DNA of 64,000 nucleotides, from the NCBI GenBank assembly GCA_905250075.1, contig CAJNOP010000009.1, forward strand, positions 3,677,581 through 3,741,580. The letters run 5' to 3'. Below the pieces are notes generated by a model, which searched no databases, was not told where the DNA came from, and saw nothing but the letters and a program-made list of their open reading frames with translations. Positions 1-12,791 of this stretch are shown in pieces. This DNA comes from Rotaria sp. Silwood1 (lineage: Eukaryota > Rotifera > Eurotatoria > Philodinida > Philodinidae). Positions within the stretch are counted from its first letter, which is position 1. Each line of letters begins with the position of its first letter. Made by a program: the position numbers and the translations under genes.

Positions 1-1047
1 TCTTATTTGCAATATAATTCTTCGATAGAGAAATTAATCTCTTTTGATCTGTATAAAATAGATATTTATATCTTGTTCAGCAACTTTAGATTTGTAGTGA
101 TTACATCGCGATTCACTTTAAAGCAAGTCTTGATAAGGATAATTAATCAAATCTAGTTAAATGACAATGTTTATTCTTGCTTTAGAAAAAGATCTCAAAC
201 GAGGGCAGAAAGGTTTTTAAAGTATTAATTTTCTCGGTATAGAGATGAGGCATCTAATTCTGCGAAACTTTTGTTGTTGTGATTTTAAATCTTTTTCGAA
301 GCAAAAAAAAAACATTATCAACTGACTAAGATTAGTCCATCACGACTATCAAGACATGTTGTCAGATGATCGACGATAATATAGTTGAAATTTAAGGTCT
401 TTTCGAAACCTCTATAGCTTTGGAATAGAACATGATCGCGATGTCAACATTGTGGAGATTAAAGAAAAACAAGTTTCCCTACCGGATAGCCATATTGCAC
501 GTCAAAATTCAATAGAAAATACTTCGATAGTCTTCGTTGAAAAAAATATGTATCGAGAACTCATCTGTGAATCAACCAAATTTGACATAGTTTTGTAGTT
601 AAATCATTTCTCTTACCATCTCCTATCAACACACACATAATATTAGCATGTTTCTAATACTGTAGGTATCATTTCAGAATACTGTCAATAGCGCTTTGCC
701 ATAGAAATGAAGATTGCCTGCAACAGACATCAATTAACATTTTCAGAATAATAGAATGTCGTATTTTGACGAAGTGCATATCAATCTTTATAAAAGTTTA
801 TGGCGAAACGACGAAAAAAAATCTAAACGTAGTTAAGATTTCAAATTGTTCTTGAAATAGATAAGATAATATCGAATACTTTGCAAAGAAATAGATTTTT
901 TTCTTTGACATAAAAAATATTCGACGGTCAGAATAATTCTTTTTTTTAAAGTTTGTTTTCCAAAATTTGTTTTAATCTTACAAAATCTTTTCATTTGTTC
1001 GATAAAACCTAATGATTAGAAAATATTCGTTTTGTTTTTCTAAATAG

Positions 1048-1870
1048 TTTCTTTCTTCATCGACCAATGCATCAATTCAACATGGAGTTACAGATGTTTT
1101 ATAGGAACTTGTTAATGATCATTGATTTGATAAAATAACTGAACAGAAAAACTCTATAGAAAAATTAATAGATTTACTTGAATCAAATGATGAAACTGTT
1201 TGTCAATTGGAATTTTTTTTTAAATAAAATTTAAAGTAAAGATTATTGTTTATTATAATAATAATAAATGCAGTTACAATTTTATTTTGTTTATCAAATG
1301 AAAAACCAAATGATTTAAGAAGTCATCTGTCAGAAAATATTACCTCAGCATTCCATAAATAATGTAAATTTAGTTGTACTGATATTAAAATCAAACTATT
1401 ATGATTTGTTTTTCAATTTTAGTACAATAATTTGAGTGGTCAATTTTATTCAAATTTATTTTGGACTGCCATGGCTAAAAGTCATCCATCGAATGGTATA
1501 CTGACTATGTTGTAACATACACCCAGCCTTGTGGCTAATATATGATTTGTTAGTATGTCTGGAGAGCTCAATTAATTGAACGCAAAAACTGTACGTCAGG
1601 CTGATCTTCTGTCTATGGTCACAGCTACTATTGGTTGAAGAAAAGACATTAGGCTATCGAGTGAACCACTAGGCAGCACCCCATACTGCAAAGTCACTGA
1701 CAAACAAAAAATATTCTGCTTTTTCTAACTCATATCAAATAATATCTAATATACCTACAATGAATTCTTATGTATCAGAAGATTCAGCTGGTAGTGTTTT
1801 TGGTGCTTTCATGAATAATAAAAGTTCACAATCAGCAGTTTGGTTTCATAGGGATTTCATGAAAAACCTA
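1048..1870 (+). pseudogene. Decayed 3' part of a beta-catenin gene (arm repeats 11-12 and C-terminal tail)
   Basis: A fragment starting after an acceptor at 1046-1047 reads ASIQHGVTDVL, a stop, ELVNDH, a stop, then KLIDLLESNDETV; after a disrupted intron it reads AVTILFCLSNEKPNDLRSHL. This follows the arm-repeat 11-12 order of animal beta-catenin (GVLCEL, LTELLHSRNEGV, AAAVLFRMSEDKPQD). A further open stretch (about 1760-1862) ends SQSAVWFHRDF, resembling the AWFDTDL carboxy-terminus of beta-catenin. The fragment begins at the same intron position and phase as the last exon of the intact copy at 8447-11493. Two in-frame stops (at about 1102 and 1123) and the missing donor mark it as broken. 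No upstream arm repeats were recognised in 1-1047. The tail assignment is weaker than the arm-12 match. Confidence 0.6.
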
Positions 1871-2164
1871 GTTGTAGGAATTATATGGATGTAAATGTTT
1901 ATACAGATACATACATATCAAGAAAATAGATATTTGTTTTAATCAATTTGATAATTTATTCATATTGTTTTAAATCAAAGACTTATTTGTTCAATAAAAA
2001 AAAATTATATATTTTGTCTTCTAAAATTTTGAATAACTTTGTTCATTGAATAATAAGTCCATTTTTACACTTTTATTTATATACTTTTGTAGAATATACA
2101 TTTGCTTGTTATTATTGTAGATAAATTTTCATAGTCAACGAACGTCTTAGCAAAAAAAAAAATC

Positions 2165-3167
2165 ATGGCTCGATCAAAATGTTTCTTGTATGTTAGAATT
2201 AAGTTTGTGTTATTTATATTTGAAAATAAATATCTTTTTAAATTTAGTGATATTAATGTTGAAGATAAACCGTTAGGACGAATTATATTTCAAGTTTGTT
2301 AAATAAATATTTCTTTCAATTATTTTCTATTGTTAAAATTTTATTTTCTATTAGCTCTATAATGATGTTGTACCAAAAACAGCTGGTATGATGATAAGAG
2401 ATTAAATTAATCAATGATAAATTTCGATGTCTTTTGTATATAGAAAATTTTCGAGCTTTATGTACCGGTGAAAGAGGTTTTGGATATAAAGATTCAATTT
2501 TTCATCGAGTAATTCCACAATTTATGTTACAAGGTGGAGATTTTGAAAAACAGTACGTAAAAGTTATTTTTTTCTCTTTATATTAGAATTTAAACAGATA
2601 TTTTAATATCTATTTAGTAATGGTACTGGTGGACGTAGGTGAGATAGTTACTCAAAAAAAGATAATAATTTGATATTTTTTGTTGTATATTTGTTTATTG
2701 TATTAGTATTTATGGAGGTAAATTTGAAGATGAAAAGTAAATATTTATTTATAAATAAATGATAAAAAAAACAGTAAAAATATAATTTTTAATGTTCTAT
2801 TTAGTTTTCAACTTAAACATGCAAAAGAAGGTTTACTTTCGATGGCTAATGCTGGTAGCAATACAAATGGTAATGAATATCAGGCTTTTCGAAATTGTTT
2901 TTAAAACATATTTATATGTTTAGGTTCACAATTTTTTATTACCACAGTAGCAACACCATGGCTTGATGGCAAACATGTATGGATATTTTGCGATAAAAAA
3001 TCAATTGTTTATTGTGATTTATTTTGGTTTTGGTTTTTTTGTAGGTCGTCTTCGGTGAAGTTACTGATGGAATGGATATTGTTCGAAAAATTGAAGCATT
3101 AGGTTCACAATCTGGCAAACCACAAAAAAGAATTACAATCGCTAGTTGTGGAGAATTAGATCGTTAA
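2165..3167 (+). CDS. Cyclophilin A-type peptidyl-prolyl isomerase, copy 1
   Basis: Cytosolic-type cyclophilin catalysing cis-trans isomerisation of prolyl peptide bonds. Nine exons: 2165-2187, 2248-2293, 2355-2385, 2444-2552, 2618-2638, 2707-2736, 2805-2869, 2924-2976, 3045-3167; all junctions are GT-AG and keep frame, giving 166 residues, the usual single-domain length. Family blocks are present: [10 protein letters not shown], the active-site [15 protein letters not shown] (Arg, Phe and Gln of the catalytic pocket), [17 protein letters not shown] and WLDGKHVVFGEV. There is no signal peptide or extra domain. The ATG gives MARSKCFFDI, aligned with the usual cyclophilin start. It lies directly downstream of the beta-catenin remnant and has two more introns than copy 2 (after EDEN and after TN). 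An AATAAA is near 3369. It appears functional. Confidence 0.95.
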
Positions 3168-3756
3168 AGACAAAGTGGATATTTTACTTTTTTTCTTGTT
3201 ATTCTAGCATATTTTGATTTGCTTAATGTTTACACTATTGAAACCTAGCTGTTTGAAAGCATTTTATTGCATGAGATAATATTTAAAAAAAAAACACTGA
3301 ATGATTGATTTCAAATCATAGCTTTTTTTTTTCTTCTCCTTTGTGGAGTTTATATGATAGCTTTTGAGAATAAAGAAAAACTTTTCTTATGATTTATTTT
3401 AGTAATAACTGAATTAGTAGCTTAAACAAGGTAGACCTAGGTTGAATGGCATCCATTCATCCAGCAATTATTTAAAAAAAAAACACATTATATTTTTGAG
3501 AAGTTACAAATAAAACGAAAGTAGATTATTCACTTTCTTTTTGGATTCTCTCGTAACCTCGACTGGATCGTTGATTCAATTGAACATCTTATAGTTTATT
3601 TCTTAAAAAAAGCTAAATTTCATTGTACTAGCAGATATGGTATATTGACTGTCGTTTTTGTTGTAAATTATTCCCTTAGCCATGTATGCTGCAGGACCCA
3701 TGTAAACAATTTTTTTTGTAAAACTGTCTTTATTACATCAATATTTTCATTAAAAT

Positions 3757-4002
3757 TCAGTTAGATGATGAAGAGACTAAACGTACTACTAGTCAGTTGT
3801 TGCTCAATTCATCTTTAACAAAACAAAATGAAAACTTGAGTTTACTGCATCGAATGACATTGAATATTTATATGTGATCGAATCAATTAAAAGTGCTGAT
3901 TATTTAACAAATGAGCTTCTCAAATTGATACCATCATCACCAACTCAGTCGAATTTATGTTTAAACAAATTACACATAGAACAAGATTTTATTTAATTTA
4001 TG
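3757..4002 (+). pseudogene. Possible decayed gene fragment, unidentified
   Basis: Following a T-rich stretch and an acceptor-like AG near 3759, the sequence reads LDDEETKRTTSQLLLNSS and continues to about 3845, then needs a frame change to continue as SNDIEYLYVIESIKSADYL and end with TAA at about 3998-4000. Two adjacent open segments in different frames suggest a broken exon. I do not recognise the family. It could be chance open frames in AT-rich DNA. Confidence 0.2.
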
Positions 4003-5974
4003 CCCACATTCAAGGTTTAATATATATAGTAAACAAAGTTTATTCTCTATATGACAAGATTTACTTTCTACATAGTTCGTTTTTTTTTCTATAATCTTGC
4101 TAATATTAATTATTTGAGCTTATCATATGTTGTTTTGTGTATTATCTACAATTTGAAAAATTAACTAAAGAAAAATCAAGACTCCTATAAATCATGTATG
4201 CATGAAAATATAATAGAAATGAAAAGGAACTTACGCATGATTTTCAAAAGTACAAATAGCAATGTAGAGTATTTCAGGTTCCGAGTCTAGTACTCCCTGT
4301 CGAGATTAGCTGTAGCAATTTAGCTAAGTAGAACTCGAAGAGCTATACAAGATACATACACTTTTTTTAAATTTTCGATGAGTTATCATTAACGAGAAAA
4401 AGCTCAACAGTATTATACATATAAGTGAATGGCAATTTCTTGCTACGATTAAAAATCCAAGCTGTATTGGTTTCATAACTTTTCTTTTCATTAATCAATT
4501 TGGATATTAGTTTTATCTATATTACTTTTCTCTGAGTGTTTCACACCAACTTTGAACTCTCTAGTTAATTCCTTTATTGACTTGTGAGGTTCTTACTATG
4601 GAAAAATTGTGTTTCATAGAAAGATATGCTATGAAAATAAAACTACTAATTATCAAAGGAGGGAAAACATAACGAGTAATCCATTTTCAACAGCTTGAAA
4701 TATTCTTTTGTAGGATGCATCTTTGGTATTCCTCGCTTTCTTTCATTTCATGGTTATTCGTTTGAAATACTTTATGACCGACAATTGCTCATTTTCGTGG
4801 AGAACGAAATTATTTTTTTAATTAACTCCGTTTGTGTACAAGAAAGTGAAAAAATTGATTTAAAAAGAAAAACTTATTTTGAGCGAATTTTCTTTTTTGA
4901 TAAAAAAAAACGAATTTAACCTAAATGTAGGGCAGCCTTTAAAAGAAAAAGCAGAATAGCATTTTCTTATATGATATAAACTGAGTTAAAATTATTTGTA
5001 GTTTATACCATTCGATTTGCTTAACACTGGAAAGTTATCCTATTTCTATTTCGAATATGAATTCTGAACGAAAAACATAATTTCATCACATACAGTTCAA
5101 GTGAAGTACAGTAATTTGTAGAACGACATTTTTCATATTATATTCAAAGAGCTAGTGATTCGATATGGATTATATCTTGTATTATTGAATTCGTTTCATT
5201 TCAAAAAGTGATTATGCCTTTATTACAAACACGATTCTAGATTAAAAAGCACTTTCATACGTAGAACTTTTGCTGTGTAACATACGCATAGAGTACAATA
5301 TAAAATTTTATTCAGATACTTTTTAGATCTAATTTTAGTTTCTCCCATCAAGCGTATTAAAAAATTGCAATTTCCTCACATATATAAATACGAACGAAGG
5401 TAAAGTGTGGAAGTGTACGTGCAGAAGTAATTATGACGGTAGGTAGATATTGGCTCTCTCAACATTACCATCTATGCTCACTCATACACCCACATAAAGT
5501 CGTTACACCAAATAAAACTTAAATAAAGATAAAAAAATGATTGTTACTATCGATTAAATAAAAGCAGTGTAATCAATAAAGACTCAAATAAGAGTCTCTC
5601 TGTTGCAATTCGTAGAACTGCTATGAAAATTGCACATGGTTTTTTTTCCAGCTTATATACATGAATAAAAACAATTATACAATTAAAATGATCAATATTG
5701 GAAATACTCGAGTTTTTTTACTTGTACTCATCGAATGATATGCTATATATCTGTACTTCATGGCCGTATATAATCTATATGAATCATCTCTCATCTCATG
5801 ACATAAATTCAATTGCACATCGTTTCTATCTCTATGGTGACTTTATGCGGTTGCTTCTTTAATTTCGAGATGCTATACCACAATGATAGATAGAGATACT
5901 GACAGAAACTTCTGATAAACGCGCAGAAACCACAGACATAAATCAATCATCTGCCCTTAATTTAGTATCCATCA

Positions 5975-6240
5975 TTTGCTAATGACGACGTATATTTTTG
6001 TTATGCCAAAAGCCAATGACAGTGTATCCTCTAACTGTCATCATACGTCTATCTTCTCGACCATCTGAGCGACAAAGCTGCCAACAATATAAAAAAACAC
6101 AAGTCTGTGAAGCTCGTCGAGTTTTATTTGGGTCTATCAATTATGATATAAGTCCAACAGAATAACGTCCCTCGTCGTCTGTCCCTTGCAGAGCTATGGG
6201 TGGATTTCCGCAATATAAAAACTCACTAGAGACTCATCGA
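5975..6240 (-). pseudogene. Possible decayed coding fragment, unidentified
   Basis: On the minus strand one frame stays open for roughly 75 codons apart from a single TAA near 6143: it includes NPPIALQGTDDEGRYSVG and, after the stop, DPNKTRRASQTCVFLYC and RRMMTVRGYTVIGFWHN. The base composition is more GC-rich than the surroundings, as in real exons here. No family was recognised, and no start or splice structure is evident. It may be a dead gene or an isolated exon. Confidence 0.25.
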
Positions 6241-8446
6241 TGATTTTCTAAGAGATCTCTACGGAAATTCCTGGCATTTATCGAGATTATGAAAAAGTCA
6301 AGATTACGTTAGAAAGTTATTTCTATCGTAATCTTATAGCACGATATACATTAGGATTTTAAATTACATCTGTTTATAAATGAGAAACTATAACCAAATC
6401 CTTGGCTGTAGGAACATTGAGTTATTACAAAGACAAAATAGGAATTGAAGAATAAAGAGTAGACGATTTGAGGTTTAAGTTAAAAAATTACAATAAAGAT
6501 TATATTTTGTTTACTTAGATTAATCTGAATTATGACATTAACAACAAGTATCAATTCAAAAGACTTTGTTTTATTTTTTTAATTATATCGATTTTGCCAA
6601 CAACTTTGATGGTAAGTGTTATTCTTAGATATGAGTTTTATTCTTCTATTTAGGTTAGTTTCAAGAACACCTGCAAAAGTCAATGCTATCTAAAACAATC
6701 AAATTGAATTTTTATAGTTACGAAAGGAAAAATGAACAAAAAACTACTCACTGATGAATGATACATGTCAATACGATGATAAAGATATTGTATATGACCA
6801 TTTACCGAAATTGTAATTCTCACCATAAATTTTTCAAGAAACTCATAAATCTTCAGTCAGTCCTTCATGAATTCTCAAAGGCATTTCTACAGAAATTCTT
6901 CTAGTGATAGTTGACTAGATATATCATGATAAATAGAATTGTGTTTTTTTGTTTGTGTATATGTATAATATTGTAAAGCTATTTTCTCAATCATAACCCA
7001 TTGAGAATTAAGCAAAAACTAATACATTTTGTAGAGCTGATCAAATTCTAGTTGAGTTCATTAATTAAAAACATGAACCCAAGCAAGAGATGAATCGTGA
7101 GGAAAAATATTCCGAACAAGTTGAAATGTACTATTTCAAGTTAGTATTCGCGATATATTGTATTTTTTTCTGATTAGTTTGAAGAAAATGGAAACAAAAT
7201 TAGTACAATTTATATAATTTGTCAAGTTCTAGATGAGTTCATCAAATAGAAAGTGTGGACACACTGGTACGTACAGCAAGTTACGACTGAAAATACTCGA
7301 ATTTTGACCAAAGATATCCTACACTAAATAAAATGATTCTAGCTTGCTTGTTGATCATTTTTTTTAGTACTTACTGTAAATATAATGTTAGTGACTTGAA
7401 TAAGCAGATTGCTTCAAATCATCAAGTTTATTGGAATTACAAATAGTCAAATAGCACTTATAGACACTCTTGATATAGATAGAATCATTTGAACTGTTTC
7501 TAGAGAGAGTGAGAAATAATTCTTCCTCTCGAATGCCTACAGCTTCTACTAAAGATTCAATAATCGTAATAATTTTATTTGAAAAAATAATGATTGTTAC
7601 GTCTATTTCATTAGTTAGGTAAATAGTTTGTTCACACTACTGATGATGGCATATATCTGTTACTCAAAGATTCAAAATTAACAGAATAAATCGACGAAAT
7701 TCTCTAATTTTTTTCTCAACAAAAAATATAGTATCATTGTCTTTTTTGGTATAATAAACTAGATAATCTTCATGATCGGAAATTACCATTCAATCAGTAG
7801 GAAAAATCCTCCACAAAAAAATGAGATCGAGTATTATTTAGATACCAGAAAACAACCAAATTTCAAATCTTTTGTAATAATGACAAGAAATGCATGACCG
7901 GCTCTTGAGTATTGCCAAGTGAATATTATGCAAAACTACTTAAACACAAGCATTTTTATGAGACATACTCGTTCAATAAAATATGATAGATGTCGTCATG
8001 AATTAAATAATTCCTATACTTTGATACGATATTCAATATCAACAATTAGTTATCATATTTAAATGATAAAAATTTAAAGGTTTTTCTACATATTTTGAAG
8101 TTCCAATTAGAGAGGACGTTATACTAACAAGTTATTAAATTTATTATTTTATTGGTTGATACAAGACAACGCTGGCTACGTGTGTTCATCCGTACAGACA
8201 AAGAACGACCGCCGTGTCGGTCGTTTCTTGTTCTTTATCTCGTTTCCATTTACTTCTTTTTTCTTCTTACGGGTTCATCATAAACGCATACTTCGGCATA
8301 ACTTAGGTAAGAATAATGAATGTTTCTGCATTTGTATTACTTGAGCACATCATAGTAAAAAAAAAAAGAAAAAAGCAATAATAGAATAATGTGCATCCAT
8401 CATTTTTTCCATTATTCTTCTATTCTTTTTTTTTAAGTTAATAATC

Positions 8447-11400
8447 ATGGACTATCCAACAAGTAATCGTGTACCTCCACCACCGATGCATCATCAAATT
8501 CCGTCACATCCATCTCATTCAATGCATCATCCACAACATCCACTTCTTTCAAATCAATTACAACCAATTAATCCTGAAACACATACATCAATGTGGCTCG
8601 ATGATCCATATGCTGTTTCAAATACATCTGTATCACAACGTGATTCAGGATTTAATTCACGAGCTGCTTCATTACGAAGTATTGAATCAACAGTAACAAA
8701 TACAACTGGTCCATTACATCATGGACCAACAACAACCTCTGCATATGAACAAATTCCTCCTCCACCTCCATTACCGCCGGATCATGAAAATATACATCCA
8801 CAATATGCTGAAATGCAACCAGCACCTGTACCACAATCACGACCAGAGCCAAGTCAAGTTATACCTGAATTACTTAATTTATTAATGGAAGATGATGCTG
8901 TTATTATACGTGAAGCTGTTCTACTAACACATGTATTGGTCAAAGAAGGTGGCGAAGGTCGTTCGGAAGTTATACGCAATCGTGATGTATGTTTCTTTTT
9001 TTTTTAACTTATGACTCATTGTGTTTTTTAAATTTTATATTGAATGATTTTCTTTAGTTAATTCATGCTTTATTGGAAAGTTTTTCAAAAGATGTTGGTG
9101 ATGGTAAAGTAATATATGTTCTCGCAAATTTATTTCATGCACTTTCACAACAACAAGAAGGTCTTCGTGCAATACTTGATTGTGGTGGAATTCCACGATT
9201 AATTCAAATTCTTGAGTAAGTTAAATTTTATTTTTTTTTCTTTTTTTTGAAATTTTTATAATTGAATTTTAGTTCACCTGACAGTACAGTTAATTTTGTT
9301 GTAACAACATTACATAATTTTTTAATTGTTCTTCAAGAACAATCAGCTAATGAAATTGATCGTTGTAATGGTACACAAAGTTTTATAAATTTACTTCATA
9401 GTTCAAATGATAAATTATTAACATTAGTTTCGGATTGTTTACTTAAAATGTCAAGTTGTAATTTAAATTCAAAATTATTTATACAAAATAGTGAAGAATG
9501 TGTTCAACGTCTTTTATCTATATTTGATACGACAAAATATGATAAATTATTATTAACAATATCAAAATTATTTCCAATAATATCATCAGGAAATGAAATA
9601 ATTAAAAGAGTTTTTTTACAATTAAATGCTTTAAGTATATTTGAAAAACAAATACGATTAACAAAAAGTATTCGTATAAGACATAATTGTCTTATTGCAT
9701 TAAGAAATATATCTGATCAAGCAACACGAATGGTATAGAAGAAGACTGAAATTTTAATCTTGTAGCTTTTTGCTGAGAATATTTTTTTTTCTTTATTTTG
9801 TAGCGTGATGTAGAATCATTACTTCAACAATTAGCAGGAATATTATTAACTGATGATCATCAATCAGTGTTATGTTCAATAGGAATTTTAAGTAATTTAA
9901 CAGCTGATAATAGAACAAATAAGAGTCTATTGGTAAAATTAAATGGTGTACAAACATTAATGCAAAAATTGATGATGAACGCCGATGGAAATGATGATTT
10001 AATTGAAGCAGCTGTAAGTTTAAAAAATTTTTTACTTTCTTTTTCAAGTCGAAATCTATGAGTTAGTCCTATAAATTTAACTTTGACTGAAACACAGACT
10101 TTTCTCAACAAGAATCAGATTATATTGTATTTTATTCAACATTCTGATGAGGCATATCCTTTATGTTTGCATACTATTCAGACAGTTTAGATGATTGTCT
10201 AGGCAATTTTTGAACTATATACGTAATCATCAAAACGCTGGAATGTTCCTTTACGTTTGAAGAACTTTGATTTTGTCGTTAGGATGCATGTACTTCTTCA
10301 ATTTTAAAAATTTTTTCATTACCAAGCGCGACCATAGTCTCCTCTGAAATTTATTCTTTAATTTCTGCTTCGTTTTATTAAGTATCGTCAAATGAATACA
10401 ATCAGGATGATAGTCAGAGGTTAAAGTTCAGTGCTTACGTAATTCGAATAATTGTGTTGTAAGAATCGGCGTTGTTTGAAAAATTGAGAATTGGATAAAA
10501 TGAAACAGACTTTCTGTAAACATCTTAGAAATAGAAAAAGAGAACCCTGAAAAAAATTCGTGCTATATATCTATTTGAAGTTATGTTCAACTTAAATGCA
10601 ATTCTAGGAAGTGGTAGAGGGTTGGTCAACCTTTCTAGATTGATAATTCTAATGCGTGCACAGAAAGGAATGCTCTTACTGTTAATGATTCTAATATCAT
10701 TCGTACAACTTTTACATATATGTAAAGAATTTAAGAAAAAATTTGCTTTAGAAATGAAATGCTCTCCCACGGAATTGAAATCAGGACTAATACATTTCAA
10801 TTGAGACTGGTCACTAAATAGTTTACATATCCTTATGTGTTTTTTGGTTTGTTTTGTAGTTATGCACACTTCGACATGTAACAGCCCGTCATGATTTAGA
10901 AAATGAAGCTCGAGAAGCAATTAGAAAATCATATGGAATTGGTAATATTGTGAAATTATTACGAGATAAAAATTTTAAAGAACATTGGGGAATAATAAAA
11001 GCAACAGTTGGTTTAATAAAAAATTTATCTTTATCACCAACAATAATTTCACAATTATGTGAACAAAATGCTTTTCGAAGATTAATTGAATTATTAATTA
11101 ATATTGATCGTGAACGAACAAAAATTTATGATGAAAATAAACAATATTTACATCAATTTGATGTTATGATTGAAATTATTCTTGGAGCATTAAATAATTT
11201 AGTAAAAGATTCTTCGTGTAAAACGATTATTAAAGAAATGAATTGTATATCAATTATTATTCGTGTAAGAATATTTTTTTCAGATTAATTATTAGATTTT
11301 TTTTGATATTTTATTTTAGTATTCAAATATACCGCCTTGTTCATTACAACAAATAGCAAGTATTTTATTAAAAGAATTAAATATTGATCGAGATCGTAAT

Positions 11401-11493
11401 CAATTAAATGATTCATCATCTCATCAACAATTTAATAATAATAATAATAATAATAATCATATGATCGATTCTCGTCATATTCGTCAGCAGTGA
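8447..11493 (+). CDS. Beta-catenin / Armadillo, short C-terminus
   Basis: Armadillo-repeat adaptor of cadherin junctions and Wnt signalling. Six exons: 8447-8986, 9058-9215, 9273-9732, 9804-10013, 10860-11264, 11320-11493 (648 residues; the vertebrate protein is about 780). Residues 1-135 are rich in Pro, His and Gln and contain the degron DSGFNS (66-71), with serines at 67, 71 and 75 spaced like human S33, S37 and T41, so GSK3/beta-TrCP control is likely. Armadillo repeats fill about 138-600; diagnostic blocks are GILSNLTADN, ALCTLRHVTARH and IIKATVGLIKNLSL. The protein ends inside repeat 11: after LLKELNIDRDRNQ comes an Asn run (eight AAT codons, 11434-11457) and DSRHIRQQ. Repeat 12, the transactivation tail and the terminal PDZ-binding motif are absent. 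Intron 4 (10014-10859) is unusually long. Confidence 0.93.
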
Positions 11494-11846
11494 CTTTGAA
11501 GTTTTTTTTTGTGTTCTTCTTCAAATATGAATATGAATTTTTTTTCCTCCTAGTCATCTATAATTCCTTATTTTGTTTTTGAGTATATATTCCACTGAAT
11601 GTTGTCTCAATCACTTTTTTCCTATCAATCGGCTTATTGTCAGATGTTGTTTTGTGTATGTATTTTCTCTTTATGTATGCTTCCTTTGATATATATATAT
11701 AAATGTTTATACATATTGTGCAATCGACTTTGAGTTAGTACTTCTGTTGTAATTTTTTTTTCTTTAATTAACTAATGTTTTCACTGTATTAATGATGTCA
11801 TAATAATGTTCTAGATCCAAGTTTTTAATATTAAGTCATTTGAATA
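11494..11846. other. Intergenic spacer between beta-catenin and cyclophilin 2
   Basis: These 353 bases contain T-rich tracts, a short TA run near 11692-11701 and no coding signal. They presumably hold the beta-catenin 3' end and the promoter or 5' end of the next gene. No clear AATAAA or TATA-box call can be defended. Confidence 0.4.
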
Positions 11847-12791
11847 ATGGCAGGTCAAAACGTTTATTTCGATATTTCAATCGACAATAATCCAGCTGGT
11901 CGCATTACATTCAAAGTAAAATTGAATAGTTATTCTTGAAGAAAGATAAATAAAAGATTCATGATATTGATGTGTTTCTTTTTAGCTCTATGATGATGTT
12001 GTACCAAAGACAGCAGGTATTTTTTTTTTAAATGAAATATTTTTGTGAATTGTTATAATTTTTTTTTCTTCTTTGATTTATTTTAAGCTAACTTTCGTGC
12101 ATTATGTACTGGCGAAAAAGGTTTTGGATATCAAGGAAGTACATTTCATCGTGTAATTCCTCAATTTATGCTTCAAGGTAAAGACTTTTGTTAATATATT
12201 TTTTTTTAAATTATTAATTGATTAATTTTATAGGTGGTGATTTCACCAAACAGTAAGTTGATTAATAAAAATTGTATTTGATAAATAGTATTTTTTTTTT
12301 CTTCTTTCTATTCGAATAGTAATGGTACTGGTGGCAAAAGGTATTTTGATTTTGTAGTTTGAATTGATAATAATAAATTAACTTTTCGTTTTTTCATATA
12401 GTATCTATGGTGAAAAATTTGCTGATGAAAACTTCAAAATTAAACATACAAAAGAAGGTCTTTTATCAATGGCTAATGCTGGTCCTAACACCAATGGTTC
12501 TCAATTTTTTGTTACTACTGTTAAAACATCATGGCTCGATGGCAAACATGTACTTATATCTTACATAATTATTGTTATATTTATATATTTCTCCTTGGTT
12601 TTTTTTGACAGGTTGTCTTTGGTGAAGTTCTTGATGGTATGGATCTTGTTAAGAAAATTGAAGGCTATGGTATGTTATATTAACAAATTTGTTTTTTAAC
12701 AAAATCTAATTAATTTTCATTATAAAATTTAGGATCGCAATCAGGTACTCCAAAGGCCAAGATTGTTATTACAAAGTGTGGCACGTTATAA
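11847..12791 (+). CDS. Cyclophilin A-type peptidyl-prolyl isomerase, copy 2
   Basis: Single-domain cyclophilin (164 residues) from eight exons: 11847-11915, 11986-12016, 12088-12177, 12234-12252, 12320-12340, 12402-12549, 12612-12669, 12733-12791. It starts [20 protein letters not shown] and contains [43 protein letters not shown] and WLDGKHVVFGEV, so the catalytic Arg, Phe, Gln and Trp are all retained. It ends VITKCGTL, close to the canonical cyclophilin A end. Several introns match copy 1 (after the first beta strand, in the TA/NF block, in TKH/N, in KS/I and after GKH), while others are unique to each copy. This supports an old duplication. It sits 354 bp behind beta-catenin. Polyadenylation-type AATAAA signals lie at about 13027-13040. 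Confidence 0.96.

Larger units (their letters stand above)
3168..8446. other. Gene-poor interval with two weak coding-like remnants
   Basis: No intact gene is seen in these 5.3 kb. Two short stretches look like decayed coding sequence: 3757-4002 on the plus strand and 5975-6240 on the minus strand; each is listed separately. The rest is AT-rich sequence with short homopolymer runs. Short open frames at 4695 and 8156 lack recognisable similarity, splice context or a convincing start. Confidence 0.5.

Noticed and set aside
4695-4919. 74-codon plus-strand frame
   Set aside because: It does not begin with ATG and has no recognisable similarity.
10525-10920. 131-codon minus-strand open frame
   Set aside because: It covers the long beta-catenin intron and part of exon 5 in antisense, with no family resemblance.
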